Of a stretch of DNA of 64,000 nt, positions 1 to 12,555 are shown piece after piece; positions within the stretch are counted from its first letter, which is position 1; each line of letters opens with the position of its first letter. The notes under the pieces were generated by a model. It saw only the letters and a program-made list of their open reading frames with translations, did not search any database and was not told the DNA's origin. Both the position numbers and the translations under genes were made by a program. This DNA comes from Ananas comosus (Eukaryota; Streptophyta; Magnoliopsida; Poales; Bromeliaceae), in assembly GCF_001540865.1 (NCBI RefSeq), contig NC_033623.1:13886116-13950115 (forward strand). Reading direction: 5' to 3'.

Positions 1-1522
1 TGACGTTGCAACCGGAAGAGGATGTACTACCGAGGAATAAATTTCCAGGACACTTTGGCACGTCGCATTCCGAGGAGCTCTTGTTTTGTGCTATCGAGCA
101 GTTTAACCTAAGTTATACAAATGAATTATTTATGAGGACAAAAACTTTGATTAAAACGAACTGATTCATCAATGTCGACTAAATGGGGAGTATAGTTTAG
201 TGCACAATGTGTGTGACAGAGAGGAAGAGTAGGAGTTCATACTGGTACGAACTCGAGCTGCAGCTGCAGAAGATGCAGCCGTTAGCAGTAAGGACGTAAC
301 TTCCGTTGGCGAGGCGTAGGTTGCTGTCCAGTGAATTGCTTCTAATGGACGACGAACAAGCTGCAATACGAGAAAGAATTGGATAACTTTAAATGCGTGT
401 TTCGAGTTCTTAGCTAGTTATTTGCATTCTAAAATGTACTTAGCTATGCACGATTTTGAAGTAGTACGCTACCTTAAGAACAACTAATATAGTTCATATG
501 ATGAAGTAGAAAAACTCTGCAAGTTTATCGAACTTCTTGCTCTTTTCAAACTTGCATCACATTCGCTGCAGGGAAAAGATTAACTCTGATAGCTTCAAGA
601 GTATGATAATCAATATCATCCAAGCGCATGATCCACAAAGTTCATAATTTTCTGATTTTCTTAGCTAATCTCAATTAATTTGGGACCACTATTCACTTCC
701 AGTAGAAAGTAAGTATGGTCGTAATCTAATAGAAAACGTTGTTCAGAGCATAGTTATTTACGGGGAAAGGTCCCCAACACGGGACTACTCCATCTGCCAA
801 ACTTCATGACTTTGAGATTTGTGCCATGAACATGAAATTAGGGTTGAGAGGTGCTCACCTCGAAGGGGCACGTCGAGGATCTGCTCGGCCTGTAGCTTGG
901 AGGGATCGGCGATCCCGTTGATCTCCATCAGCGTCGCATTGTCGACCCCAAACTCCTCGGCGATCCCCTCCACGGTGCTCCCGTGGGGCACCGAGTACCC
1001 GAGATGCACCACCGCCTCACCCCCGACCGGGTCGCAGCTACAGGGGAGCGGGATCCACAGCTTATCCCCCACACTGATCACATTAGGGTTCGGTATCTGG
1101 TTCGCATCCGCGATCTCCTCGTAGGTCACGAACCCGCCGAACACGTTCCGCGCGATCGCGTCGAGGGTGTCGCCGTTCTTCGACGTGTAGGTCGGGGTCC
1201 GGTTCGATCGCCCCGTCCCGTTGGAGCACGCGCAGGGGAAGGGCACGCGCACGACGCCGCCCGCGGCGACCGGCGCCGCGGCCGGGGTGGAAGGGGGGAG
1301 GTCGTTGGCGCCGAGGAGCGCCGCGAGGGTCGAGACCTGGAACAGCGACCGCACGGCGCCGTACGTGGTGGCGTTCGCCGCGACGTAGCCGATCACTCCC
1401 CCGCACTCGGCCACCGCCGTGTGGTTGCACGTGAAGTTCGCCGCCGACGCCGGCGCCGCCACCGCGAGCGCCGCGACGACGACGGCGACGAGGGCGACGA
1501 CGATGCGCGGCCCCGAGCTCAT
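1..1522 (-). CDS. LysM domain GPI-anchored protein (LYM/LYP-like), 5' part, runs off window
   Basis: Three exons on the minus strand: 859-1522, 243-360 and 1-107 (continuing beyond the window). All donors and acceptors are GT/AG and the phases (1, then 2) join one open frame. The protein starts MSSGPRIVVALVAVVVAALA, a clear signal peptide ending near AASAANF. A Cys-rich segment follows (FTCNHTAVAECGG, then PFPCACSNG). Two LysM domains follow, at about residues 108-160 (YTSKNGDTLDAIARNVFGG) and 170-217 (YSVPHGSTVEGIAEEFGV), separated by IPLPCSCDP. Exons 2 and 3 supply the family's Cys-rich tail (LANGSYVLTANGCIFCSC; PGNLFLGSTSSSGCNV). In Arabidopsis and rice such proteins (LYM1/LYM3, LYP4/LYP6) sit at the cell surface on a GPI anchor and bind peptidoglycan or chitin fragments with CERK1. 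The C-terminus and GPI signal are outside the window. The start is the first ATG, followed directly by the signal peptide; its 5' leader is GAG-rich. Exact paralogue not assigned. Confidence 0.93.
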
Positions 1523-1654
1523 CTTCCTCCTCCTCCTCCTCCGCGTTCGCTAGCTCTTCGTAATGGTATGTATCTTCTACTGCTACTGCTGCTACTACGA
1601 CCCTAAACCTATCTCTTCTTCTAAATTCATTATTAAGGGGGTGGAGCCGTGGAG

Positions 1655-1694
<40 letters not shown>

Positions 1695-2800
1695 AATGTG
1701 GAATGTGGTGTGGACGGGAGTGACTCGTTGACCGTGTTGACTCGTTGACCTGAGAGCCAATTTATTTATTAATATGGGACGGAGGGACGCGTGGGACTGA
1801 TCGAATAATGGCCGTCGGATGGGTAAGTAGTGGAGATAAATGAAGGAGTTTTTTTCTTTTTCTTTTTCTTTTTCTTTTTAAACTTTTAGGTGCCGTGTGG
1901 AAGAACAACACTGGGGGTGCATGTACATAGAAGAATGCAAGTGGGAGCGGGGAAAATGTCGAAAAAGGACGGGGAGTAGTAAGAACTAAGAAGAGAAATG
2001 CTCTTTGCGCATTCACAAGTAAATTACAAATTTAAAAATATTTAAAAAATAAATTTGATAAAATTTATGTAAAGAAAATTAGGTCTTTAAATGAAAAAAA
2101 TATATATAATTTATATTTACTTTTGACTATACAAAACTAGTCGTTTTTGGCGGCAATGATGGGAATTTCTAAGGATGAGTAGAAACCTGGGGTTTCGATT
2201 TATTCTTTAATAATTGGAGCGATACAATGGATTGGGTAATTTGGAAATTGTCTCAGGTCGCTTTTCCTTCGTACACTATTTAGTGACGTGTAATCATCGC
2301 AACTTAGAATATTCAATTGGGTTACGCTTCTTCTTCTCCTGGGTTAGAAGAGATAAGCCAACCTTTAGCCTTCTTGGTTCCCACCACCTGAGTTTTTAGT
2401 TTGGACTCTGCCCAACTTGCGTAGGCCGACATTTTTGGTTCAGCCGTGTCTGTTCTGGGCCAGTTTTACATTTCAATTTATTATTTCCTTCTTGGGCTTT
2501 CAATTGTTTTCTTTGGGCCTGTGTTTCGTTGGTTGTAGCCCAATTTGTGATTGGTACAACTCGGAATAGGCAGATATTCACCATTAACTAGTATTATTAG
2601 GATCGCATTATTTGAAGTAGCAGGAATAAACTCTAATAAATATATAGAATTCAAATTAAGGCTATGTTTGGATGTCGAAATAAGATATCTGGTAATAATA
2701 TATTCGGCATAAATATTTTATTGTGTGATTAGAAGCCAAAAGTTTGATTTTTTCTTTTTTACTTTTTAAAAAGTCTTGGTATTCTTCATGATTTTGTAGG

Positions 2801-2831
<31 letters not shown>

Positions 2832-2970
2832 NTCCAAATATTTGATCATACAGTCCTCATTTATCAAATACTAAGCTTAATGGTCGGACATAACAATGAA
2901 TGGGTTAAAACATTAGGATTTATAAGTCAACAAAAGCAATAAGAATTAGATAGCAAAAAGCAAATTTCTT
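1523..2970. other. Upstream region of the LysM gene, no gene seen
   Basis: Presumed promoter and 5' leader of the minus-strand LysM gene, then intergenic DNA. It holds a GA dinucleotide run at about 1656-1690, a TTTTTC run at about 1846-1880, a TA run at 2802-2829 and a single N at 2832. Open frames here come from simple repeats. Confidence 0.6.
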
Positions 2971-3375
2971 GTTTGGTTGGGGGTTAAGGGGTTATTCCAC
3001 CCCTTAACCCCTCCACCCCTTAACCCCCATTTTATCCCCAAACACTCCAAAAAATAAATGGGGTTAGCTAACCCCACCTCAAATAAATTATTCCTGATTA
3101 GCTAATCCCACCTAACCTCACCAAACTCCAACCAAACACTATTTTATATTCATAATAACTCGCAATCTTTCTTATCACACCTACTCCAACCAATCATTAT
3201 CCTTCTTTATCAATTATTATCTTCTTATCCCACCTACTCCAGCCAAACACTATTTTTCATTATTCTAGACTAACTCCAATCCCCAACCAAACACAAAAAA
3301 ATTTTAACCCCACTTTAACCCTGAACTTAACCCTATTCCTGGAATAGCTACTTTTTCCTTAACCCCGAACCAAAC
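2971..3375. mobile_element. MITE with GTTTGG/CCAAAC inverted ends
   Basis: The left end reads GTTTGGTTGGGGGTTAAGG and the right end, reversed, GTTTGGTTCGGGGTTAAGG, giving near-perfect 19-bp terminal inverted repeats around about 405 bp with no coding capacity. The interior repeats the TTAACCCC motif. The GTTTGG terminus recalls PIF/Harbinger (Tourist-like) MITEs. I could not define a target-site duplication with confidence, so the superfamily is inferred. Confidence 0.6.
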
Positions 3376-4120
3376 GGAGGCGTAGAATTCAGGGTTATTT
3401 CGGAAAGCTGTGTAGTTCATGTAAAAACTCAACATGTTCCACACTCGTCGGACTGTGTATGGGCCAGGTTTTGACATAAGCTCGACCCAAACCCCGTTAG
3501 CGTTCGGGTTTGGATCAAATGTTGAATCCAGTTTAGATCGGTGGCAGACCACAATACAATCCGATCCGACCCGAAGCACGACCCACTTTCATGGCCCAGA
3601 TATTTATGTGGATTGGATCAGCAGGGAACCTGGTGAGTCGATCCACCATATGCATAGGCTTGTTTCTTTGTCCATAATTATGCAAGGACATATAATATCT
3701 ACATAAAATATTAAAGGCTGAAATATATCTATCTTATATTCGGACCGAATCAGTAACATGTCCTATGGATCCTTGAATAGTTTGTGTGGATCATTAGGCT
3801 TTAGAATTCGTAATACATAGATGAGATCCTTTTTGGCGCATAAATTGATTGGAATGGTACCACGACGTCTCAATCAAAGATGAGGTTGGAGCTCTCATAA
3901 TACATCAATTAGGCCAATGACGTGAACGTTCCTTTTATTGGTGTTCACCTCACCTGAGAAGGACTTGTAGCTGGAAAAGAAGAGTCGTACCACTCAAAAA
4001 TCAAAAGCCTAGTGTTAAAGTTACTTAGCTAGGAAACCAGTGTCCGATCAATCTTTCAGATAGTATAATATTACGAGATGATCTGAAATATTATTAGTAG
4101 CAAATATACTATGTTGTCAT
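3376..4120. other. Intergenic, nothing recognised
   Basis: AT-rich sequence with short chance frames in both directions. No domain, RNA gene or bounded repeat recognised. Confidence 0.5.
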
Positions 4121-4600
4121 CTATTTATTTTCGATCACAAAATTTTCAAATCGAGGATCGGTATGTTGAACGTGATTTATACCATTTGAAGCATCTAAAA
4201 TTAAATTTTTATGATTTTTCGGTATTATCTTTTTGTCCATCAAGTGAACACAAAAATGAACGACTGAAAATAAATATACTTTAAAAAGTGATGATATGAA
4301 TTTTGTAATCAGAATCAAGTGTATAGATCTTATTTTAAATAGTTTTTTTTTAAAAAATTTAATCAAAATTCAATTGATTTAAATTTTTTTACACTATTAA
4401 ACGAGAAAACGTCTCATATTGATAATTAAAATTATAAAATTTGAAATCTTTTGATCATTAGGCCAATAATATCGAAAAGATATGAATTTTGATTTGTAAA
4501 TGCTTCAAATGGTATAAAATTATGTTCAACGGTACCGATCGTCAATTTGAAGACTTCATCATCGAAAACAAATCGGGTGTAAAAAAGCCCGTTTGCTATT
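4121..4600. repeat. Long-inverted-repeat MITE, copy 1
   Basis: The two arms are inverted copies. Left: a GATCGG/GTTGAACGTGATTTATACC segment near 4155-4190. Right: its complement near 4505-4545 (GGTATAAAATTATGTTCAAC, then CCGATCGTC). The spacer contains TTTACACTATTAAACG. The same arm signature (GATCGG, CCGTTGAA, GATCTAGA, CATTTGAA) recurs at 8660-8899, 10424-10969, 33945-34115 and 46750-47190. No open frame. Superfamily unknown. Confidence 0.6.
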
Positions 4601-5949
4601 GATAGCATTCAAGCTCAACTCATAATATTACAACTAATTCAAATTCCTGCTGTTTCGTGAGGTTTTGATTCATAACAAAATTTGCTCCTTAAATTCTAAT
4701 GGGATTTAAGTTTTGGATCTAACTTAGTTTACTTGATTGAAAATCCAATCCCCTTGCTTAGGTTCAAGTTGGAAATGTAGAGATCAGCTTATAATGCAAA
4801 AAAAAAAAAAAAAAGTTATTTGATCTGTCTCCTGAAATGACAGCCCAGATAGAAAGCCTCTTCGTTTTCTATCAGTGAACATAAAAAGATTCAAACCTAT
4901 AATGATTAGGACAGAGATGTTTGTTTTAACTTTATCATTATGTGTATCTCTTATGGTACATCCACATTTACTTTACCTTACCAAGTTGGGATTCTGGGAG
5001 ATTTTTTTTTTTGTTTTTTTGGGATAATTCTCACAGCTTTCGCTTATGTGCTTGTACATTTACAATCTCAGCACAAGTAAATTGAGGTAACTAAATGAAA
5101 AGGAGGTCTTGGGTGAGTTGGGTAGTGCTAGAATAAGATAACGAGGTACTTGTCAAAATGTCCTTGCTTATTTCTGAATCGAAGTTACGTGCACTAGGGA
5201 TGATTTGCAAATACCTCTCTAGATTTTTAAAGTTTGAATTTCAGTGCCTTGTCATTTTAAAGGAAAATTTTGGTACCTCACAACTGTTCTCAACAACTCC
5301 GGAAACTATTACGCTTATCGGGTACACCTGTATATTTATACTCCACTCTATCATCTCTCATTCAGTTCACCTAATACTTCAAATTTCATTATAAATTTTA
5401 TCTAATTGAAAATTTATGTAGTTGAATTTAAAATTAGGAGGTAGATAAAATTATTAAGGGACTTGGTTTTATGATGACCTATTTTATATATTAGAAAAGT
5501 CCAGGTCCCACGAGAGCTTCTCGGAGTGCGATCTCATGTTCTGGCGAGCATTACGTGGCTTTGCGTGTGGAGATCTGCTACGAGAGTTTGCAACCATTTT
5601 AGGGGTATTTTCGGAAAATTAGGATCATCTGAAAAAACAATAATAAATTAATACGTACAGTAATAACTGAGTTTTGGAATTATTATGACTACAAAAAGAA
5701 CATATGCTTTTTTTTAAAAAAAAGAAAAAATTATTTCCCAGTAATATTCATTCTTAGTAAAGCATTTAAAAGATAAAAAAGAGTTTTTGCCAAAGCGCGA
5801 ATTAGTGATGCGATTTTAGAGGGAAAAAAAAATAAAAGATTCATTATGTAACGTGTATTTGGACGGTACTTTGTCCGATAATACTATATTTTATTGCAAA
5901 TAGTGCAGTTGAATAGTCGAACAAAGACCCCTTTGATAGTTTTAATTAT
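4601..5949. other. Intergenic, nothing recognised
   Basis: AT-rich intergenic DNA with an A run at 4799-4815 and a short GC-richer patch at 5500-5620. No gene or bounded element recognised. Confidence 0.5.
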
Positions 5950-6306
5950 AGAAAATTTTCAAATACCATCCCTCTTGTTTCACACTTTCTCACTTTAGCA
6001 CTTTGTAGTGTAAAATGTACTAATTTAGTATTCTGTGGTTTTATTTTTATCTTTTATTATCAACTTCACTAATTTTTTTTATTAAATTAGTGGCAAAGTT
6101 AAAACTAAAGGGTACTAAAATGAATATTTGATAAACTTAGGTAGAGTTTTTGAAATTTTTTTGTATATAATTCAACGAAATGTTAACGAAAAAACTGATG
6201 AAAAGATAAAAATGAAACCACAGGATATTGATTTGATACACTTTAAATCACATGGTATTATAATGAGAAAGTGCGAAAATACATGAATAGTATTTGAAGT
6301 TTACCC
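5950..6306. mobile_element. Mutator-like MITE family A, copy 1 (degenerate)
   Basis: Flanked by a 9-bp target-site duplication TTTAATTAT (5941-5949 and 6307-6315). The ends are degenerate versions of GGGAAAACTTCAAATACC (left GAAAATTTTCAAATACC; right, reversed, GGGTAAACTTCAAATAC). The interior carries the family phrases for CTCACTTTAG, TATTCTGTGGTTT and CACTTTAAATCACATGG. No open frame; non-autonomous. Confidence 0.8.
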
Positions 6307-6315
6307 TTTAATTAT

Positions 6316-7674
6316 TGTAACTTAATTTTGGGCCACCTATATTAAAAAGGCTTAGTCTATGCCCCAGTTAAAAAAACAGCATTTATCCTTTAGATGAATT
6401 TATTGAAAAAAAAATTAAGGTTTTTAAAGTTTTTTTTTTTAAAAAAATTCTTTAAAATTAAGGTAGCGGGATAGTAAGCTGTCCGCTTTGTTCATTTTTT
6501 TTTAAACTAAATTTAACTAGACATATAAAATAATTAGACTTAAAACTTAAAATTTTGTATATCAATTATTAACTTTTTTAGTCAACTGTGTCACATGCGG
6601 ACGATATATAAATCACTATATATTTTGATAAAGCGTTAATCAAACTATAGTTCTAAGGGGAGAGCCAGTAGGTACAAACAACAAATAAAAACAACATTTC
6701 GACGAATAAATTGTTTGGTAAGGTTCAAACGAAACACAATAATATGTTTCGAATAATTAGCTTCGTAGCAGTTAGAAGAAAATAATATAGAATTTATGAT
6801 CCACCTACATCATAAAAAAGAAAAAATTTAAAATAGCGAATTAGGTACATTAAGAAATTAAGAAATGGGTGAGGTTCGTACAATAATAATTTAGATAATG
6901 AGAAAGCATGTGCTACCACATGAGCAGTGGCAATCACTCAACATCATGAAGAGTAAGTTGTAACATAATTTGTCACCAATTTTTTTTTTTTTTTTTGGTA
7001 ATCTAACTAAAATAAGTGTTAAACAGTATAAAAAAACTGTTCATCTCTAGAATTCAAATTTAACAAGAAAAATTAATAATACTTAAAAGTCTCTTCTTCT
7101 ACTTTGTGAAACAATCATTTATTTCTAAAATTTTAAACCGAGAGAAAATAATATTTTTAAAAAATAATTGCTTATATATTTCTGAAAAATTCTTGACTTT
7201 TTTACTTACCCCACCTAAAAGGCTTATATTAAAAAATACTCTTTTAATAAAAGGCTCTAAGTTTTTTCAAATATATTCTTAAAATTAAATTTTGTTTGTA
7301 AACTATTATGAATAGTCTTATCTCTGTGAAATTATTATTTTGCCCTTTTAAGTATATTTTTTTATAATCACCAAATTTTATTATTTGCTCTTAAGTTATG
7401 AGTAAAAAAAAGTATTTTTACTATTTCTTAACTACAGTGAAAATTTAACTCAGCTTTAATCCGAGATAACTTAAGACGGCTATATTTAAAACAAAAAAAT
7501 AAAATTAAATAAGATATTTTAAAAAATTTTGAGAGGTACATAGACAATTAATATTTCTATATTTTTAAATATAGCAGCACTCTTCATGATAGTTGTTACT
7601 CGATCCCTTTCGCGTAGTAATTGCGATCCTACAATTATTGCCTCCATAATTTGTGTACCGGTCGTTGTTGTCTT
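6316..7674. other. Intergenic, nothing recognised
   Basis: Very AT-rich DNA with several A and T homopolymers (for example 6979-6996). No gene or bounded element recognised. Confidence 0.5.
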
Positions 7675-7690
7675 CGCTTCTCAATCATTT

Positions 7691-7846
7691 TTTTTTTTTT
7701 TTTTTTGGGGAAGATAGATAGTATGCTACCCGCTTCGTTTATTTCATTTAGAAATAAACTTAGCTGAAAATGTGAATCAGGATTCGAACTTAGTCATCGA
7801 GTATCAATCATCAAGTTCTTTGCCACTTGCTTTACGGACGGTCGGT
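7691..7846 (-). mobile_element. tRNA-derived SINE, full copy with perfect TSD
   Basis: Read on the minus strand, the 156-bp unit starts ACCGTCCGTAAAGCAAGTGG, contains a pol III B-box match GTTCGAATCC (complement at about 7783-7793), and ends in a poly-A tail (T run at 7691-7706). It is bounded by a perfect 16-bp duplication CGCTTCTCAATCATTT (7675-7690 and 7847-7862), the hallmark of LINE-machinery insertion. Other copies lie near 18650, 51203, 54579, 61736, 62463 and 62643. Confidence 0.88.
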
Positions 7847-7862
7847 CGCTTCTCAATCATTT

Positions 7863-8540
7863 TATCAGCTATTTTTTGATAGCAAAAAGTGTACCAAACC
7901 ATTATTTATGTCGTTGCGTAACAACTTGTCGTTGGAGATAAAGTAAAGTAATCCGCCCTTTTTCATGTAAAACAAGTCCTCTTGTTGGCAGCAGTACCTT
8001 TGAATACACCGCCAGCCAACTCACGCACCCACAAAAAAAAAAAAAAGGTCCCAGGTAGATAGCCTTCTCACTTTGGACCATTTGTATGATTGTATCTTCG
8101 TTCTTGTCGCGTCGACGACTACTCTATTTTATCTCTTCTTCTTTTTTTTTCTCCTTTTAATGTCACTATATGTCGCAAGGTATTATTTAGAATCTGTTTA
8201 GTACTGAGAATGTAATTGGCTCATTACAGTATGCTCAACATAACGAAATATTTATCAAGATTTTTTCTAATTTTTTTTTCTTTAGCAGAAGTGGGGAATT
8301 TTTAACTGAAATCTTAGTTTACTTTTACATTATTGTAGAAGCTTTACAATTATATTTTATTTTGTTGGAGGTAATTAAAACAAAAACAGATAGAAAAACA
8401 AAAGTAAAATTTTTGCTCTACTTCTACAATAATTTAGGCTTTATGTTTCCAAGCTATTTGTTTTTAATCTATCGAGCAGAAAAGCAATTATTATATCTGT
8501 GATCGGACCCAAACAACACCGACTAATCCCATAATTATTG
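7863..8540. other. Intergenic, nothing recognised
   Basis: AT-rich DNA with an A run at 8034-8046. No gene or bounded repeat seen. Confidence 0.5.
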
Positions 8541-8552
8541 CTTAAAGACCAA

Positions 8553-8554
<2 letters not shown>

Positions 8555-8587
<33 letters not shown>
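8555..8587. repeat. (TA)n microsatellite
   Basis: Uninterrupted TA dinucleotides, directly left of a partial long-inverted-repeat MITE. It is the first of a series of TA runs spaced through 8555-11003. Confidence 0.9.
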
Positions 8588-8589
<2 letters not shown>

Positions 8590-8659
8590 CTAGATTCAGT
8601 GCATAATTAAAAATAAAGTTTGACTGGGCTACTATCGATAGTAAACTGCTCGGTTTACT

Positions 8660-8899
8660 ATTGATTTGTTTTTGATGATAGAGCTTCAAAATCAACGATC
8701 GGCACCGTTGAACATGATCTAGACCATTTAAATTATCTAGAAATCAAATTTCATGATTTTTTGGCATCACTAACTGAACGATCAAAGGGTCACAAAATCT
8801 ATAATTTTAATGGCCGATATGGTGTGTTTGCTCGTTTAACGGTATAGAAGAGTTCAAATCAACTAAATTTTTGTTAAAAAATTCTTTAAACTATTTAAN
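8660..8899. repeat. Long-inverted-repeat MITE, copy 2 (one arm only)
   Basis: Contains the family arm (CAACGATCGGCACCGTTGAA, then GATCTAGACCATTTAAATT) and the central phrase for a TTTGCTCGTTTAACGGTATAG motif. It stops at the single N at 8900, next to a TA run. The opposite arm is absent, so the copy is truncated either biologically or by an assembly join. Confidence 0.6.
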
Positions 8900-8916
8900 T
8901 ATATATATATATATAT

Positions 8917-9153
8917 AGAGTTGAGCCAGAATACTCTCAAAATCATCAAAAGAGTGGTGCTTTTGAGTTTTTAGCCATTGGATTGAGAGATGTAGGATTG
9001 AGATGATGGTAGGATTGAGATGATGGTGGTAGGTGGTGGCAGGTGGAATAGTGTTTGATCCAAACACTATTAGTAGTCAAGGAATAGATCCAAGGGTTAG
9101 AAACTTAGAAGCATCAAGGAGTTGGTACTTCTAAAAATATTCTAGCTCAATTC

Positions 9154-9216
<63 letters not shown>

Positions 9217-9879
9217 CGGCTATGGTGCTTGTAAAAGCACAAAGTACTTGGTGCTTATAAATTTTTTACCGTTAGATCTAATCCTTTTATTATTTTCATC
9301 CGTTAGATTATACTATTCAACCAACTACCCACTCAACCCTAGGGGGCCCATATCATCCTAACCGCACATCTCTTAATTCAAAGGCCAAAAATCTACAAGT
9401 ACCAAATTTGTGCTCCTAAGTTCTTAACCGCTTATCAAATTTGATGGGTGGTTAGGATGAAAGGGAGAAGAGAAATTGGAGAGAAATTGGGTTTCTCAAT
9501 TTCTCATCTTTTTAAATTTCTCTCAAATTTTTCTTTTCTCTTTTACCCTAACTATCCATCAAAATTAATAGACGGTTAGAAACTTAGAAGCACAAGGGCT
9601 GCTGTGCTCCTAATAGCATAGTAGCCCTACTATATATATATATATATATATAGAACTAGGCTAATATACTATTAATAGCACCAAGTCATTGGTGCTACCA
9701 AGTATTTGGCCATTGGATTAAGAGATGTGCGGTTATGATGATGTAGATCCCCTAGGCTTGAGTGAGTGGTTGGTTGAATAGTATGATCTAACGGATGAAA
9801 ATGATCAATAGGGTAGATCTAACAGCGGAAAACTTGGTAGCACCAAGTGCTTCGTGCTATTAATAGCATAGTAGCCGAA

Positions 9880-9913
<34 letters not shown>

Positions 9914-10969
9914 CTAGGCTGGAATACTATTAACAGCATCAATGACTTAGTGCTATTAAGTTTTCTGCCCTTGGATTAAAAGATATGCGGTTAGGATGAT
10001 GTGAGTCCCCTAGGGTTGAGTGGGTGGTTAGTTGAATAGTATAATTGAACGGATAAAATGATAAAAAAGGTAAATCTAACGGCAGAAAACTTGATAGCAC
10101 CAAATGCTCTGTGCTATCAATAGTATCTCAGCCGGACTCTCTCTCTCTCTATATATATATAGAGAGAGAGAGAATTATGTTACTATACTATCAATAGTAT
10201 GAAGTCCTTAGTACTATTAATTTTTCGGCCGTTGGATGAAAAGATGTGCGGTTAGGATGATAGCGTTTCCATAGGGTTGAGTGGGTGGTTGGTTTAATAG
10301 TATAATCTAACGGGTGGAAACGATCAAAGAGTAGATCTAACGGTAGAAAACTCAATAGTACCAAGGGCTTGGTATTATCAATAGTATAGTAGCCGGACTA
10401 TATATATATATATATATATATAGGCTAATGCTACTATCCTATTAATAGGATATGAGCACTTGTCCTATCAAGTTGTTCTTGATGATCGAGATTCCGAATC
10501 GATGATCGGAGCCGTTGAAGTTGATCTAGAGTATTTGAAATATCTAGAAACTAAATTTCATAAATTTTGATAATGGTTTACATGGTGATCAAAGTGTTGT
10601 AAAATCGACAATTTTTGACGATCTATATGAGCCGTTTGCTTGTTTAACGGTGTAGAGCAATCCAAATTGCTTGAATTTTTGATAGAAAATTCTTTATACT
10701 GTTAAGATAATGTTTGATAACTCTGATTACGAACTGAGAAAGTCTAACCTCTATTTTAAGAAGGTTATTCATTTATGACCGTTCATTTTTCAACTCTTAA
10801 GATGAACTTGATAATGATTTTTAAATATTACAAAATTTGGTTTCTAAACATTTCTAATTGTGTAGATCAACTTCAACGGTGCCGATTATCAATTTAAAGT
10901 TTCGATCATTCAAATCGACTTGATAGAACAAGAGTCCCAATCTTATTAATAGAATAGTAGCCGGACCCT
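8917..10969. repeat. Train of six TA-anchored inverted-repeat elements
   Basis: Six units follow one another, each ending in a TA run: about 8917-9153, 9215-9629, 9653-9882, 9911-10150, 10171-10399 and 10424-10969. Units 3-5 are clear relatives: the left end reads GGCTAATATACTATTAATAG and the right end CTATTAATAGCATAGTAGCC, its inverse. They share interior phrases (GAGATGTGCGGTTA, TTGAGTGGGTGGTTGG, GTAGATCTAACGG). Unit 6 has the same outer ends but a long-inverted-repeat interior of the type at 4121 and 46750. No unit has coding capacity. The TA flanks fit TA-targeting (Tc1/mariner, Stowaway-like) MITEs, which is inference. Confidence 0.75.
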
Positions 10970-11009
10970 ATATATATATATATATATATACATATATATA
11001 TAGTATCAA

Positions 11010-12555
11010 TAATATATAAAACAACTGTTGCTAGAGTGACAGCAGCCACTGTCTGAGGCCAAATTGGCGACCTCTCTTCAGTGAAAGATGACAGAGACAT
11101 GCTAGAAATAGCAGTTAGAAGTGTCGCGAAATAAATTCTCCATTTTAGGACAACTGACTCATGGATAGAATTTAGGGCCAAAAAAGGGGGAAAAACTTAT
11201 CTCGATTGTGACCGCGTCTCACTTTTGGTTGCTTAGACTTAATCCACTCTTAACTTTTTCCATCAATAGCCATTCACCTCAAAGTCTCCAACAAAGGCCC
11301 AGCTCATCTCCTCAACAATATATTGGACTTAATCTAAAGAGATCAGCTCACCTACTCATTGACAAAGTAGCCCTTCAAAGAATATGTAAATGCATTGGAT
11401 AGAGACGCCAACACAGTAGAAATTGTTAGCGGTGAACTCGACATAATTATAACTCGGTCAGATCAGGCTTGTTATGCGAAGCATATATAATCTATATCTT
11501 TCTAATATCTCATTTTTACAGTTGAATTAAAAGCTCAAGAATTAGACCTTTTTTTTTTTTACTTTCGAACTTCAAAATAATATAGTCGTTTCTCACTATA
11601 AAGTATTTTAGTCGTAACATAACATATAATAATTGTATTAGTATAGTATTTGTTTTGATAATTTTACTCTTGCATCCTCTGATCGTTGGATGGGGCGTAC
11701 ATTGGGGGGTTACATTTTGTGCCTTGTGGTCCACCAGGAACTTTCCACGTGGCGGTGCTGGTCAACCACGGAATCACCCAGTTGCCACATGCCCACACCC
11801 CCTGCTTCAAAAGTCGCGCAACCTTATGAACCTGGAACGGATCAACCTTTCCCGAATCAACACTCATCTAAAAAATAAATTTTTTTTTTTTAAAAAAATG
11901 CGTCGACATACTCTAACACGCCATCTGTGACCTAGGAGAATTAAATGTTATTATTATGTTACGCACATTTAAAACATACAACAATAATACTCTCCACGGC
12001 GCAGAGAATCACTGCGTGAACCCGGTTCACGAAAATCTCCATTACATCGCCGGTATTAGTGCATGATTAATGCGGTGCACCAGGTGCAGGGGTTTACTTC
12101 TACAAACTCGGACCAGTTAATTCCATGCAAAAGTGTCTATCGTATTAAAGGCCCTTTTTAATGTAGTTTCCTTTTCCTCGTTTGAAAAAGTAGAAACGGT
12201 TCGGTAATGAATTAATTAAGTAGGACACATTGGACAAACCAGTGTACATATATAAAATAATATAATACACTTTGTAACACAAACGCCGCCCCAACCCCCC
12301 TGCTCACTGGTCCACGTGGCGGCACGGGAGAGGCCGGTGGCGTGTATTCTGATTTCTGAGTCCCTCCCCTCAAACAAAACCAAAACAAAAATTAACCTAA
12401 AACAAAAAAATATTACATAAAATAAAAAAAAACAATTTTTTGTTTTTCAGTTTCCAAAGCTTATTTATATTCATTGTTAAGTCAAAATGGAATCGTTTCC
12501 GTTGTCCTCCTCCTCCTCCTCGGCCTACGTGGTGAGAGATAACCCTCTCGAGAGC

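Noticed and set aside
983..1606. Plus-strand frame opposite LysM exon 1
   Set aside because: Arg-rich shadow of the LysM exon without any recognisable domain.
7770..7846. Possible tRNA gene from the GTTCGAATCC box
   Set aside because: No complete cloverleaf, and the same sequence recurs with a poly-A tail and target-site duplications, so it is a SINE head.
8917..10969. CRISPR-like array of regularly spaced repeats
   Set aside because: The repeated parts are TA microsatellites and inverted ends of eukaryotic MITEs; units are 230-550 bp and there are no cas genes.
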